A DNA stretch of 64,000 nt, taken from the NCBI RefSeq assembly GCF_022414535.1, contig NZ_JADWYM010000022.1, positions 55,334-119,333 on the forward strand. The letters are read 5' to 3'. Below, piece by piece: positions 54,681-64,000 of this stretch (the first letter of the stretch is position 1; each line of letters starts with the position of its first letter). Under the pieces are notes generated by a model. It searched no databases, had not been told where the DNA came from, and worked only from the letters and a program-made list of their open reading frames with translations. This DNA comes from Streptomyces sp. MUM 2J (GTDB lineage Bacteria > Actinomycetota > Actinomycetes > Streptomycetales > Streptomycetaceae). Position numbers and translations under genes: made by a program.

Positions 54681-55007
54681 GTGAAGGAAGAGATCAAGGG
54701 CCTCGCCGGTTTCCTGGTGGCCGGTCTGGGTGCCGCGGCGGCGCTGCTGGCCTGGGCACCGCTGGCGCGGGTCAACGTGGAAGGCGGATTCGAGGGGATC
54801 CACCGGGACCTCGGTGTCCTGTACGTCGACCTGCCGCTCGTCGCCGTGGGCGGCGCCCTGGTGCCTCTCGCCTGCTGGTTGCTCACCCTGCGCTGGTCCC
54901 GTCGCCCGTGGCTCGCCGCCTTGGCCGCCGTCGCCGCGGCCGCCCTGGGGATCTGGGGACTGACCAGCTGGTGGGTCCCCTACCGGGCGCCCGAGTTCGG
55001 CTACTGA
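54681..55007 (+). CDS. Small membrane protein, unknown function
   Basis: The 108-residue protein starts at the GTG at 54681 (MKEEIKGLAGFLVAGLGAAAALLAWAP). It has three hydrophobic helices: residues 8-26, 47-65 and 73-92. The loop RVNVEGGFEGIHRDLGVLYVDL is the most distinctive part. No ribosome site is clear and longer in-frame codons upstream run into the tRNA terminator, so the start is uncertain. Real coding is supported by membrane-helix periodicity and GC3 bias. Confidence 0.65.
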   Translation: MKEEIKGLAGFLVAGLGAAAALLAWAPLARVNVEGGFEGIHRDLGVLYVDLPLVAVGGALVPLACWLLTLRWSRRPWLAALAAVAAAALGIWGLTSWWVPYRAPEFGY

Positions 55008-55142
55008 GCAGGCGGTTCGTGCGGTGACGTCCTCTTCACGGTGAGGTCCTCTCCACGCTGGGGCCGGGGCGGGGTGTCCACGGTGAGGCGGCCGGGGCAG
55101 AGCGCTTGCCCCGGCCCGCCGGATACCGCTTCCCGACCGAGA

Positions 55143-55532
55143 TCAAGCAGGTGACGGGGCGTCGGGGCCGGCGTCCGCGGACCGCTGGTCCGCGGCATGG
55201 CCGGGCGGGGTTCCGGGTGTCTGCTTGAGGCGCATGCGGGCCTCCACCCGGCTGTCGGCGGCTACCTCGGACCAGAAGCGGTGGGTGCTGACGAAGACCG
55301 CGAGTTCGTGTTCGCGGCGCCGTAGCTTCTCGACCTCGGCCTGTTCGTCCGGCGTCCAGCCGGGGGAGGCGGGGCGCTCCACCCTGCGCCAGCCGTCGTT
55401 GTCGCTGAAGCCGTCCAGCGGCTCCACCGACCAGGGGAGCCGCTTCAGCAGGGCCGACAGCTCAGCCCGGACCTGATGCAGCTCCTCCTGGCCGGCGCGG
55501 AGGTCACTGGGGAAGTCGTAGGTCGCAGCCAC
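55143..55532 (-). CDS. Conserved hypothetical protein
   Basis: The 129-residue charged soluble protein has an N-terminal helix rich in Glu/Leu (LRAGQEELHQVRAELSALLKRLPWS), the stretch GWRRVERPASPGWTPDEQAEVEKLRRREHELAVFV and a conserved FWSEV segment; the last 30 residues are Pro/Ala/Asp-rich and disordered. It starts at a GTG at 55532. I recall similar proteins only in Streptomyces and have no functional link. It is convergent with the small membrane protein gene. Confidence 0.75.
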   Translation of the reverse strand: MAATYDFPSDLRAGQEELHQVRAELSALLKRLPWSVEPLDGFSDNDGWRRVERPASPGWTPDEQAEVEKLRRREHELAVFVSTHRFWSEVAADSRVEARMRLKQTPGTPPGHAADQRSADAGPDAPSPA

Positions 55533-55715
55533 GCGCCAATGCTACGCCTGTTCGATTTCTTGGGGCGAGTCCGTTCCTCCGGTTCATGCGGACGAGTGAC
55601 CGAGTCGCGCCGCCCCCTTCCTGCCGGCCCGCGGCGGCGGGCCGTGAGCAGCGATGGCCGACGCCCCGGCCGGGGAGCCGTGGAGGACGCCCCGGCCGGG
55701 GGGCCGTGGACGATG

Positions 55716-56609
55716 TCAGCGGGTGAGGTCCCGCACCAGCCGGGCGGTCACCGGCGCGGCCACCCCGTGCCGCTGCGCCGCGCGCAGCAACGCCCCGCCG
55801 ATCGCGTCGAGTTCCATCGGGCTGCCCGCCTCGGCGTCGCGCTGCATCGAGGACCTCGTCCCGGGCGGGAAGGCGTCGTAGCGGGCGAGGGCCCCGGCCG
55901 GGTCCGCCGGTCCGCCGCAGGCACCGCTGACCGCCGCGGCCTCCCCCACCAGGGCGGTCAGCTCGTCGCGGTGCCGGGTGCGGATGTCGCCGATCGGGAC
56001 GCGGTGGTGGGTGGTGAGCAGGGCGAACGGCGCGAGGAACGACATCTTCGCCCACAGGGCCGCCGCCTCGTCGTCGAGGACGCGGGTCGCCGGGCCCGCC
56101 TCGGACAGGGCCCGGGCAAACGCCTCCAGCCGGTCGCGCGGCACGGTGTCGCCGGCCAGGTCGATCTCGGCGAACGGGCTGCCGTGGTCGATGACGCCGG
56201 GTGCGACGCGGGTCGACTCCGCCCGGATGACGGCCGGGGCGACCAGGTCGGCCGGGTAGCGGGTGCGCAGGACGGCCGGGTGCTCGACGCCGTTCAGGAA
56301 CGGTACGACGAGAGCGTCGCCGAGCGCCGCGGCGGGCAGGCGTTCCAGAGCGGCGTCGAGGGCGGTGTGCTTGACGGTGACGAGGGCGGCGTCGACCGGT
56401 TCGCGCAGTGTGGTGGCGGCCTGCGCGCGCACCGTGAAGTCGCCGAACAGGCCGCTGCGGACGCGGATTCCGTGCGTGTCCAGGGTCGCGGCGGTCTCCT
56501 CGCCGGCCAGGCAGACCACGCGGTGGCCGGCGCGGGCGAGGAGGGCGGCGAGCAGGCCGCCGATGCCTCCGGGGCCGAGGACGGCGATGGTGAGCTTGTC
56601 GTGCGCCAT
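55716..56609 (-). CDS. 2-dehydropantoate 2-reductase (ketopantoate reductase) family
   Basis: The 297-residue enzyme has an N-terminal NADPH site (IAVLGPGGIGGLLAALLARAG), the catalytic Lys region ALVTVKHTALDAAL, FLNGVEHPAVL (Asn) and a C-terminal helical domain with LWAKMSFLAPFALLTTHH and SSMQRDAEAGSPMELDAIGG, where the Glu of EL-D-x-I is the substrate-binding motif. It would reduce ketopantoate to pantoate, but many paralogues act on other 2-keto acids, so I do not assign panE. ATG 56609 is the natural start. Confidence 0.88.
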   Translation of the reverse strand: MAHDKLTIAVLGPGGIGGLLAALLARAGHRVVCLAGEETAATLDTHGIRVRSGLFGDFTVRAQAATTLREPVDAALVTVKHTALDAALERLPAAALGDALVVPFLNGVEHPAVLRTRYPADLVAPAVIRAESTRVAPGVIDHGSPFAEIDLAGDTVPRDRLEAFARALSEAGPATRVLDDEAAALWAKMSFLAPFALLTTHHRVPIGDIRTRHRDELTALVGEAAAVSGACGGPADPAGALARYDAFPPGTRSSMQRDAEAGSPMELDAIGGALLRAAQRHGVAAPVTARLVRDLTR

Positions 56610-56732
56610 GCTGGGTGGCTCCTCGTTCGTCGGTCGGCCCCGCGGTCGGTGGCCGCCTCGGCAGTGATCATCGCAGGTGCCCGGTCCGCGGGGGAGGGGG
56701 CGGCTGTCAGTGGTGCGCGCGAGACTGGGGGC

Positions 56733-56957
56733 ATGTGCCGGAGCATCAAGACTCTTCGTCCGCCTGCGTTGCCCGAGGAGGCGACGGAGGAGGAGATCCG
56801 GGCAGCGGCCCTGCAGTACGTGCGGAAGGTGTCCGGGTTCCGGGCGCCGGCCGTCCACAACCGGGAGGTGTTCGAACGGGCGGTGGACGTGATCGCCGAG
56901 GCCACGGCAGAACTGCTGGACGGGCTGGAGATACGGGGTGCCGGCATCCGGCGGTGA
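56733..56957 (+). CDS. DUF2277 family protein
   Basis: The 74-residue protein is full length for DUF2277: it begins MCRSIKTLRPP and contains ATEEEIRAAALQYVRKVSGFRAPA and NREVFERAVDVIAEATAELLDGL. The conserved MCRxIxxL opening with Cys2 is the hallmark. Function unknown; widely found in actinobacteria. It is divergent from the reductase gene. Confidence 0.9.
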   Translation: MCRSIKTLRPPALPEEATEEEIRAAALQYVRKVSGFRAPAVHNREVFERAVDVIAEATAELLDGLEIRGAGIRR

Positions 56958-57219
56958 CGAGCACCCCGGCCGGTCCGTCGTGCCGTCGGATCACCCGGTC
57001 GGCGCACCGAGGAAGAGCCCGGTCCCCACGACCGCCCAAGGCGGGCGGGGTTCGTGGCGCGTCCGCCCGCGGAGGGATGGGCCGGCCGGAGCGCGCGGCA
57101 GTGCGGGCGCGCCCTGGCCCACTGCCGCGGTGCAGGGCCGTGAAACGGCCCGGGGAAGGTTGTGCGACCGTGCGCGAGGGCGGGCCGGCGGGTTCGGCGC
57201 GGCGCGTCCGGCGGAGCGC

Positions 57220-57855
57220 TCAGCCCGCGACCGCCGGCCTGCGGCGCATCAGGTACGTCGCGCCCGCCCCCGCCGCGAAGAGCGCGCCCAGGGACACCGC
57301 CGTGGCCAGCCATCTGGTCCCCAGCCACTGGGCGCCGAAGTAGCCGAGGGCGGTGCTGTAGGCGGCCCAGGACAGGCCGGCCAGGGCGGACCAGGGGAGG
57401 AACTCGCGAGCCCGGCGGCGGGCGGCGCCCGCGGTCAGGGAGACGACGGAGCGGCCGGCGGGGGCGAACCGGGCCAGGACGACCAGCGCACCGCCTCCTC
57501 CGGCGAGCGCCGTGCCGAGACGTTCCTGCGCGGCGCGCAGCCGGCGGGACCGGGCGAGGGCGCGGTCCAGCCGGGGGCCGCCGCGCCAGGCGAGGCGATA
57601 GACCGCGAGGTCGCCCAGCACCGATGCGGTCGCGGCGGAGAGGATCAGGAACAGCGCGTCGGGGACCTGGCCCCGGGTCACGTCCGTGCCCGCCGCCGCA
57701 CCCGTGCCGGCTGCCGCGGCGGTCGCCGCCGCGATGACGAGGACGCCGCTCGGCAGGATCGGTACGAAGACGTCCAGCAGCACCGAGGCGGCCACCACCG
57801 CGTAGATCCATGGACTGCCGGTCAGCGCGCCGACCTGTCCGAGACTCTCCAGCAC
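57220..57855 (-). CDS. DedA family membrane protein
   Basis: The 211-residue protein has about five hydrophobic segments and the DedA/SNARE-associated pattern: an N-terminal re-entrant region (SPWIYAVVAASVLLDVFVPILPSG), VLGDLAVYRLAWRGG, ALVVLARFAPAGRSVVSLTAGAARRRAREFLPWSALAGLSW (the RFxPxxR motif). DedA proteins are involved in membrane lipid flipping and homeostasis. The start is a GTG at 57855 with GGGGAG 6-11 bp upstream; longer in-frame codons to 58269 are low-complexity and rejected. Confidence 0.88.
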   Translation of the reverse strand: MLESLGQVGALTGSPWIYAVVAASVLLDVFVPILPSGVLVIAAATAAAAGTGAAAGTDVTRGQVPDALFLILSAATASVLGDLAVYRLAWRGGPRLDRALARSRRLRAAQERLGTALAGGGGALVVLARFAPAGRSVVSLTAGAARRRAREFLPWSALAGLSWAAYSTALGYFGAQWLGTRWLATAVSLGALFAAGAGATYLMRRRPAVAG

Positions 57856-58065
57856 CGCTGACTCCCCGTATCCCCCGTGGGCCGTACCGAGCCGCGGTGT
57901 CGCGGGGAGCGGCAGGAAGCGGCCTGTGACAGCCACCCAGCGTACGCGGGAGGTGGGGCGGAGGGGCTCCGGGGGCCGGTGGGACGCGAGGGGGCTGTCG
58001 GGCGGGTCCGTGGGAGCCGGCCCCCGCGGGGCAACCGGGAAGGAGCCGGGCGGCCGCGCGCCAGG

Positions 58066-58101
58066 CGCCGGGCGGCCGCCCCTGGGGCCCGCCGCCCGGC
58101 G
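58066..58101. terminator. Terminator after the DoxX gene
   Basis: 10-bp arms CGCCGGGCGG / CCGCCCGGCG enclose a 16-nt region that can form further pairs; it lies 5 bp past the DoxX stop at 58107 (minus strand). Confidence 0.7.
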
Positions 58102-58106
58102 GAGCG

Positions 58107-58562
58107 TCAGACCGCCACCGGTGACCGCTCCGTCGCCGGGTTCGCGGCCCGACCACCGCGCCGGGCCAGCAGGCGGTCCAGGCCGAAGGCGCCCGAGCCG
58201 GTGAATACCAGCAGGAAGAAGGCCCAGCAGAACAGTGCGGAGGCCTCGCCGCGGTTCTGGAGCGGCCACAGCGCCGCCGGCTGGTGCACGTCGAAGTAGG
58301 CGTACGCCATGGAGCCCGAGGCGAGCAGTGCCGCCGCGCGGGTGCCCAGGCCGAGCAGCACCAGGCCGCCGCCGAGGAGCTGGATCGCGGCGGCGTACCA
58401 GCCGGGCCAGGTGCCGGCCGCGATCGTGCCGCCGTCGGTGCCCGCGGCGCCGCCGAGGACGCCGAAGAGCGAGGCGGCGCCGTGGCAGGCGAAGAGCAGG
58501 CCGACGACGATGCGGAAGAGGCCCAGGACAAAGGGCAGGGCGCGGTCGAGGTGTCCGGTCAT
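58107..58562 (-). CDS. DoxX family membrane protein, iron-box controlled
   Basis: The 151-residue protein has four membrane helices: LPFVLGLFRIVVGLLFACHGAASLFGV, AAIQLLGGGLVLLGLGTRAAALLASGSMAYAYF and the last two around ASALFCWAFFLLVFTGSGAFGL, matching DoxX. DoxX proteins are linked to quinol/redox chemistry and oxidative-stress complexes, but their reaction is unclear. An iron box lies 44-62 bp upstream, predicting derepression when iron is scarce. It starts at ATG 58562. Confidence 0.9.
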   Translation of the reverse strand: MTGHLDRALPFVLGLFRIVVGLLFACHGAASLFGVLGGAAGTDGGTIAAGTWPGWYAAAIQLLGGGLVLLGLGTRAAALLASGSMAYAYFDVHQPAALWPLQNRGEASALFCWAFFLLVFTGSGAFGLDRLLARRGGRAANPATERSPVAV

Positions 58563-58605
58563 GTGGGGGGTGACTCCTTCGGTTCTGATCGCTACCGAAT
58601 GAGCA

Positions 58606-58624
58606 CTAGGTTAGGCATGCCTTA
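58606..58624. promoter_or_regulatory. DmdR/IdeR-type iron box
   Basis: CTAGGTTAGGCATGCCTTA matches the 19-bp actinobacterial iron box TTAGGTTAGGCTCACCTAA at about 15 positions and contains the dyad TTAGGCATGCCT. It precedes the DoxX gene on the minus strand; the other neighbour, the phosphatase gene, ends here rather than starts, so DoxX is the target. Confidence 0.75.
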
Positions 58625-58639
58625 CTCATGCTTGCAAGT

Positions 58640-60274
<1,635 letters not shown>

Positions 60275-60350
60275 GTGATCCCCTCCTCCGTCGCCCGTAC
60301 CGTACGGAACGAGGACGGAGAATGGGGAGATCCCGGGCGCCTGTGGTCTG

Positions 60351-60995
60351 TCAGCAGTTCGCCAGGTAGTTCTGCAGGGCCGTCTTCTCGGCAGAGTCGA
60401 CCGACAGGTCGTAGTAGTACTTCACCTGCACCCAGGCGCGCACGTAGGTGCAGCGGTAGGCGGTGCGCGACGGCATCCACTGGGCCGGGTCCCTGTCGCC
60501 CTTGGACTGGTTGACGTTGTCGGTCACGGCGATGAGCTGGGGCCGGGTCAGGTCGTTGGCGAACGCCTTCCGCTGCGCCGTGGTCCACCCGTCGGCGCCT
60601 GAGTCCCAGGCCTCGGCGAGCGGGACCAGGTGGTCGATGTCGAGGTCGGAGGCGGCGGTCCAGGTGGCGCCGTCGTAGGGCGAGTACCAGCTGCCGCTGG
60701 TGGCGTGGCAGGAGGAGTTGGTCACGACGTTCGTGCCGTCGCGCTTCAGGACCGTCTCGCGGGTGTTGCAGCTGCCGCTGATGGTGATCCAGTGCGGGAA
60801 CAGGTCGCGGTCGTAGCCCGTACGGTCCTCGGCGGTCACGGTGAGCCGGGCGAGGTAGGTGCGGGCGGTCGAGGCGCTGACCGGGGTGGGGAGGGCGGCG
60901 GAGGCGCTCGGAGCGCTGAAGAGGGCGGTGGAGGTGATGAGCCCGGTGAGGGCGGCGAGTATGCCCGTCCGTCGATGCGCGTAGAACCTGGGCAT
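60351..60995 (-). CDS. Secreted HNH-type nuclease (DUF1524/GmrSD C-terminal family)
   Basis: The 214-residue protein has a Sec signal (RRTGILAALTGLITSTALFSAPSASA, cleavage near residue 33). The mature part carries the HNH-like core: the DLDIDHLVPLAEAWDSGADGW stretch contains the metal-binding Asp-His, and LTRPQLIAVTDNVNQSKGDRDPAQWMP the Asn and Lys-rich part, ending with CTYVRAWVQVKYYYDL. This family appears in secreted Streptomyces nucleases. Two cysteines (GSCNTRE, NSSCHA) and two later ones suggest disulfides. GGGAG lies 7 bp before ATG 60995. DNA as substrate is a family inference. Confidence 0.9.
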   Translation of the reverse strand: MPRFYAHRRTGILAALTGLITSTALFSAPSASAALPTPVSASTARTYLARLTVTAEDRTGYDRDLFPHWITISGSCNTRETVLKRDGTNVVTNSSCHATSGSWYSPYDGATWTAASDLDIDHLVPLAEAWDSGADGWTTAQRKAFANDLTRPQLIAVTDNVNQSKGDRDPAQWMPSRTAYRCTYVRAWVQVKYYYDLSVDSAEKTALQNYLANC

Positions 60996-61117
60996 GTGCG
61001 AACTCCCTTGGGTCGTGGGGGTGTTGGAGCGCGAGCGAAGGGAATGCTGGCGGCGCCGTGTTGCGCGGGGATGTGCGCCGGGTGAGAACGTAATGACGCG
61101 TCCATGACATGACAAGG

Positions 61118-61147
61118 TTGAGGTTCGAACTTTTTGTTGCCTACGAT
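61118..61147 (+). promoter_or_regulatory. Promoter of the Mn riboswitch/UPF0016 transcript
   Basis: TTGAGG (61118-61123) and TACGAT (61142-61147) with an 18-bp spacer place the transcription start about 7 bp later, immediately before the riboswitch. Confidence 0.65.
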
Positions 61148-61154
61148 GGGTCGC

Positions 61155-61265
61155 GTTGAAGGGGAGTAGCTCTTCGCCGGACCGTCGACATACTGCTCAG
61201 CTCGCGCTGGGCCGGCGCCCGGGGGCGGAATCAAGGATTCCGCCAGCGAGACCTTCGGCCAGCAG
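61155..61265 (+). ncRNA. yybP-ykoY manganese riboswitch
   Basis: The conserved GGGGAGTAGC (61161-61170), the CGTCGACATACT (61183-61194) segment and GCGAGACCTTCGG (61246-61258) occur in the order and spacing of the yybP-ykoY (Mn2+) riboswitch, with a GC-rich variable hairpin between them at 61225-61243. It lies 110 bp upstream of a UPF0016 transporter, a known class of target. A following hairpin (61270-61293) could be the expression platform. Recognition is by eye, not by covariance model. Confidence 0.85.
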
Positions 61266-61374
61266 TGCACGCCCGCGCCCCTCGGTGCGGGCGCCCGAGC
61301 GCGCTGCCGTGCCGAGGCGTCCGCGCGTGATGTGCAGCACTCTCGGTGGGGCGGCCCCGACCGATCGAGGAACC

Positions 61375-61956
61375 TTGGTCAGCATCACCGTCTCGACGCT
61401 CGCCTTCGGCGTCGTCTTCCTCGCCGAACTGCCCGACAAGACCGCGCTCGCCGGCCTCGTGCTCGGCGCCCGCTACCGCGCCTCGTACGTCTTCGCCGGT
61501 GTCGCCGCGGCGTTCGCGCTGCACGTCGTACTGGCGGTGGCCGCCGGCAGTGTGCTGACGCTGCTGCCGCAGCAGGTCGTGCAGGCGCTCACCGGCGCGC
61601 TGTTCCTGGGTGGGGCCGCGCTGCTGCTGATGAAGAAGGGTGAGGGTGGCGAGGAGGTCCGCAGGCCGGAGGACCAGACCTTCGTCAAGGTCGCCGGAGC
61701 GGGCTTCACGCTCGTCCTCGTCGCCGAGTTCGGCGACCTCACGCAGATCATGACGGCGAACCTCGCGGCCCGCTACGACGATCCGCTCTCCGTCGGCCTC
61801 GGGGCGGTGCTGGCCCTGTGGGCGGTGGCCGCTCTGGGCATCGTCGGTGGGAAGGTGCTGATGAGGAGGGTTCCGCTGGCGCTGATCACCAGGATCGCGG
61901 CGGCGCTGATGGTCGGCCTCGGCGTGTGGAGCCTGGGGGAGGCGGTCGCGGCGTGA
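61375..61956 (+). CDS. UPF0016/GDT1 (TMEM165) family Mn2+ exporter
   Basis: The 193-residue protein has six membrane helices in two halves, each with the family motif ExGDKT-like: FLAELPDKTALAGLVLGARY in the first half and VLVAEFGDLTQIMTANLAARY in the second. These acidic motifs bind divalent cations. Relatives such as MneA export Mn2+. A TTG start at 61375 is preferred, with GAGGAA just upstream; an ATG at 61330 is possible. The Mn riboswitch upstream supports Mn2+ efflux under Mn excess. Confidence 0.92.
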   Translation: MVSITVSTLAFGVVFLAELPDKTALAGLVLGARYRASYVFAGVAAAFALHVVLAVAAGSVLTLLPQQVVQALTGALFLGGAALLLMKKGEGGEEVRRPEDQTFVKVAGAGFTLVLVAEFGDLTQIMTANLAARYDDPLSVGLGAVLALWAVAALGIVGGKVLMRRVPLALITRIAAALMVGLGVWSLGEAVAA

Positions 61957-62160
61957 GGGTGCGTCTCGGTGCCGTCGAGCTGAACGGTGGGTGAACGATC
62001 TGCGGCGGCGGTGGCGGGATGCCGGAACTATTTTGTACCGTGGGGGAACAAAGTGGTTCCCGTCCGCTCTCCCTGACCGGCGGGCGGGGCCGTCTTCGTC
62101 CCCGCGGGGCCCGGCCGGCCCGACCCGCTGACCCCCGTCACGACTTTCCCGGAGCTGCCG

Positions 62161-62838
62161 ATGACGGCCACCGCCGCCTCCACCGTTCTGCCCGCCCGTG
62201 CCCTGCTGCTCGACATGGACGGCACCCTGGTCGACTCCGACGCCGTCGTGGAGCGCATCTGGCGCCGCTGGGCGGAGCGGAACGGACTCGACGGCGACGA
62301 GGTGCTCAAGGTCGTCCACGGACGGCAGGGGTACGCGACCATGGCGGTGCTGCTGCCGCACCGGCCCATGGAGCAGAACCTCGCCGAGAACGCACGCATG
62401 CTGGCCGAGGAGACCGCCGACATGGACGGCGTCGTGCCGGTGCCGGGGGCGCCGGAGTTCCTCGCCTCGCTGACCTCCGCGGCGGTGCCGCACGCACTGG
62501 TGACCTCCGCCGACGTGGCGCTGTCGACGGCGCGCATGGCCGCGGCGGGGCTGCCGCTGCCCGGCGTGCGGGTGACCGCGGAGTCCGTCGGGGCGAGCAA
62601 GCCGGACCCCGAGGGCTTCCTGAAGGGGGCCGCGGAGCTGGGCGCCGCCGTGGAGGACTGCGTGGTGTTCGAGGACTCCGGTGCGGGGATCGCGGCGGGC
62701 CGGGCTGCCGGGATGCGCGTCGTGGGCGTGGGACCGCGGGCACGGGCGTACCGGCCCGACGCGTGGGTGGCGGACCTGACGCAGGTGCGGGTGGAGGCGG
62801 CCACCGGCGGCACCGCCCTGCGGCTGCACGTGGCCTGA
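62161..62838 (+). CDS. HAD-IA family sugar phosphatase
   Basis: The 225-residue HAD hydrolase has motif I LLLDMDGTLVDSD with the nucleophile and acid/base Asp, a cap domain with HGRQGYATMAVLLP, motif II LVTSAD, motif III Lys in GASKPDPEGFL, and motif IV VVFEDSGAGIAAGRAAGM. It resembles bacterial sugar phosphatases (mannitol-1-P, glycerol-phosphate or 2-deoxyglucose-6-phosphatase type). It is soluble and cytoplasmic. GGAGCTGCCG precedes the ATG. Confidence 0.92.
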   Translation: MTATAASTVLPARALLLDMDGTLVDSDAVVERIWRRWAERNGLDGDEVLKVVHGRQGYATMAVLLPHRPMEQNLAENARMLAEETADMDGVVPVPGAPEFLASLTSAAVPHALVTSADVALSTARMAAAGLPLPGVRVTAESVGASKPDPEGFLKGAAELGAAVEDCVVFEDSGAGIAAGRAAGMRVVGVGPRARAYRPDAWVADLTQVRVEAATGGTALRLHVA

Positions 62839-62858
62839 CGCGCCGTCCCGTACCGGGC

Positions 62859-62876
62859 GGGCGGTCCGCACCGCCC
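62859..62876. terminator. Hairpin between convergent HAD and peptidoglycan-binding genes
   Basis: GGGCGGT-CCGC-ACCGCCC lies 21 bp after the HAD stop and 44 bp before the convergent stop at 62920. Confidence 0.6.
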
Positions 62877-62919
62877 CGCGGATCGCCCGGTCCCCACCGG
62901 GCGCCGCGGCGCCCCGGCG

Positions 62920-64000
62920 TCAGGGCTCCCGGGTCTCCGCCTCCAGCATCGACCGCGTCTCCCGGCCGTACACCCCCAGGCGGTCCGAGCGGATGCCGCG
63001 GGCCCACTGGTAGCGGGCCAGGGCGTCCTCCACCCGGCCGTTGAAGCGGCCGTTGACGTCGCCGCCGTACAGGTACAGCTGACGCAGGCGGAGCTGCAGC
63101 TCGGTGACCTCCGGGCCCTTGTCGCCGCGGCGCAGCACCGGGGCCTCGGTCGAAGGCCCCAGGGCGGGGGCGGACTCGCTCGCGGTCGCGGTCGCGGTCG
63201 ACGCCGTCGCCGTCGGGGACGGGCTCGACTCCGCCGTCCGGGAAGGCGTCGGGGCCCCGCTCGACACCGACTCCGACGGGGACGGCGAGGGCGACGCGCT
63301 CGACGGGGACGGCGACGGGGACGCCGCCGAGGCACTCGCCGACGCGGTCGAGGCCGTCGGCGACGCAGGCTCCGGCGCCGCGCTCGTCGTGGTGTCCGGA
63401 ACAGCCGCCCGCACGTCCTTCGACGCGGCGTCGTCCCGGGACGGTGTCTGGTACGAGAACAGCCCGCTCGCCAGGCCCGCCACCGTCACGACGCCCGCGA
63501 CGGCCCCGCTCACGCCCAGCACGACGCCTCGGCGGCGCGCGGGTTCCTTCCGGCCGCGCCGACCCCGGGCCCGCCCTTCGCGGGCGTACGGGTCCCGGGC
63601 ACGGCCCGGACCCGCCCCCTCCCCCTCGAACAGGCTCAGATCCGTCGCGCTCGGCGGGCTCACCGGCGGTGCCAGCGGGGCCGGGAGTACGGACGTCGCG
63701 TCCGTCGCGTCCGGTGCGGCAGTCGGGTCCGGCTGCCGCGAGGACGGCACCGGGGCCGGTGCCGGGGCTACGGCGCGCAGCGCCATCGTCTCCTCGACCG
63801 CCCCGGCTGGCCCGGCTGGCCCGGCGGCTTCGGCGGACCCCGTCGTCCTCGCCGCCCCGGCCGCCGTTCCCGAGTCCGCGGCACCGGCGGCGTCCTGCCT
63901 TCCCGGTGCCCGCGGTGCCGGGGCTACGGCGCGCAGCGCCATCGTCTCCTCGACCGCCCCGGCCGCCGCACGCGCACGCGCGTCGCCGGCGCCCCCGGCG
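62920..64000 (-). CDS. Membrane protein with Ser/Pro linker and peptidoglycan-binding domain, C-terminal part
   Basis: The frame is open to the right edge, so the N-terminus is outside the window. The visible part has low-complexity Ala/Pro sequence, one membrane helix (VVLGVSGAVAGVVTVAGLASGLF), a long Ser/Pro/Thr/Ala-rich extracellular linker, and a peptidoglycan-binding domain type 1 (RGDKGPEVTELQLRLRQLYLYGGDVNGRFNGRVEDALARYQWARGI) at the end. The topology puts the domain outside. A 50-bp direct repeat (63758-63807 and 63914-63963) encodes AVEETMALRAVAPAP twice. Confidence 0.85.
   Translation of the reverse strand, partial: AGGAGDARARAAAGAVEETMALRAVAPAPRAPGRQDAAGAADSGTAAGAARTTGSAEAAGPAGPAGAVEETMALRAVAPAPAPVPSSRQPDPTAAPDATDATSVLPAPLAPPVSPPSATDLSLFEGEGAGPGRARDPYAREGRARGRRGRKEPARRRGVVLGVSGAVAGVVTVAGLASGLFSYQTPSRDDAASKDVRAAVPDTTTSAAPEPASPTASTASASASAASPSPSPSSASPSPSPSESVSSGAPTPSRTAESSPSPTATASTATATASESAPALGPSTEAPVLRRGDKGPEVTELQLRLRQLYLYGGDVNGRFNGRVEDALARYQWARGIRSDRLGVYGRETRSMLEAETREP
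63758..63963. repeat. Internal duplication, 156-bp period
   Basis: The 50-bp exact copies at 63758-63807 and 63914-63963 lie 156 bp (52 codons) apart, so reading frame is kept. A longer duplication may continue beyond the window. Confidence 0.88.

Overview
The window is a chromosomal segment of a Streptomyces. Support for this is a GC content around 72%, strong third-position GC bias, many GTG and TTG starts, the actinomycete fasR-fabD-fabH-acpP-fabF fatty acid cluster, a homodimeric pyruvate dehydrogenase E1, a DmdR/IdeR-type iron box and TerD/TerA stress proteins. It carries 62 protein genes (two cut by the window edges), one tRNA-Val gene, one Mn2+ (yybP-ykoY) riboswitch, several hairpin terminators and a few repeat arrays. 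No CRISPR array, rRNA, intact insertion sequence, integrase or prophage is visible; the only mobile-element hint is a possible short transposase relic near 21.3-21.5 kb beside a lower-GC hypothetical gene.

Layout. 1-2.2 kb (minus): an overlapping trio of an HExxH (ImmA/IrrE-like) protein, a MAB_1171c-type membrane protein and an FAD oxidoreductase. 2.6-3.3 kb: a secreted DUF4360 protein. 3.3-12.5 kb (minus): a sugar or sugar-acid locus with an enolase-superfamily dehydratase, a zinc dehydrogenase, a TIM-barrel-like protein of unknown role, a complete ABC sugar importer and, past a terminator, a PLP aminotransferase with an unusual proline-glutamine repeat tail. A 26-bp element is shared by two promoters of this locus. 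12.7-15 kb: MarR, a CurA-type reductase and Ohr. 15-25 kb: hydrolases, membrane proteins, a TetR/GH3 beta-glucosidase pair, galactose mutarotase, an SGNH lipoprotein and DUF3145. 25.1-30.1 kb (minus): the fatty acid synthesis operon with its activator FasR.

30.2-38.2 kb: pirin, a beta-lactamase-like hydrolase, MerR, DUF4429, a DUF1023-type hydrolase, a TetR/MFS efflux pair with a palindromic operator between them, and a K+-channel-like protein. 38.4-42.6 kb: aceE, DUF3052 and a peroxiredoxin. 42.7-51.7 kb: a Ter (tellurium/chemical stress) island combining the sensor-effector set (TerD, TerD, DUF475/TerC-like, TerA-like, a tailed TerD) with a predicted metabolite-synthesis set (CitE-like lyase, a fused phosphoribosyltransferase-StiP protein, a HAD phosphatase). 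This is the most system-like part of the window. 51.7-64 kb: an FmdB zinc ribbon with a Gly-Cys tail, a coiled-coil protein, a DUF4097 lipoprotein, tRNA-Val, small hypotheticals, ketopantoate reductase, DUF2277, DedA, an iron-box-preceded DoxX, a PhoD-like phosphatase, a secreted HNH nuclease, a Mn riboswitch-controlled UPF0016 transporter, a HAD sugar phosphatase and a truncated peptidoglycan-binding membrane protein.

Functions are read from motifs and family memory; no database search was run.
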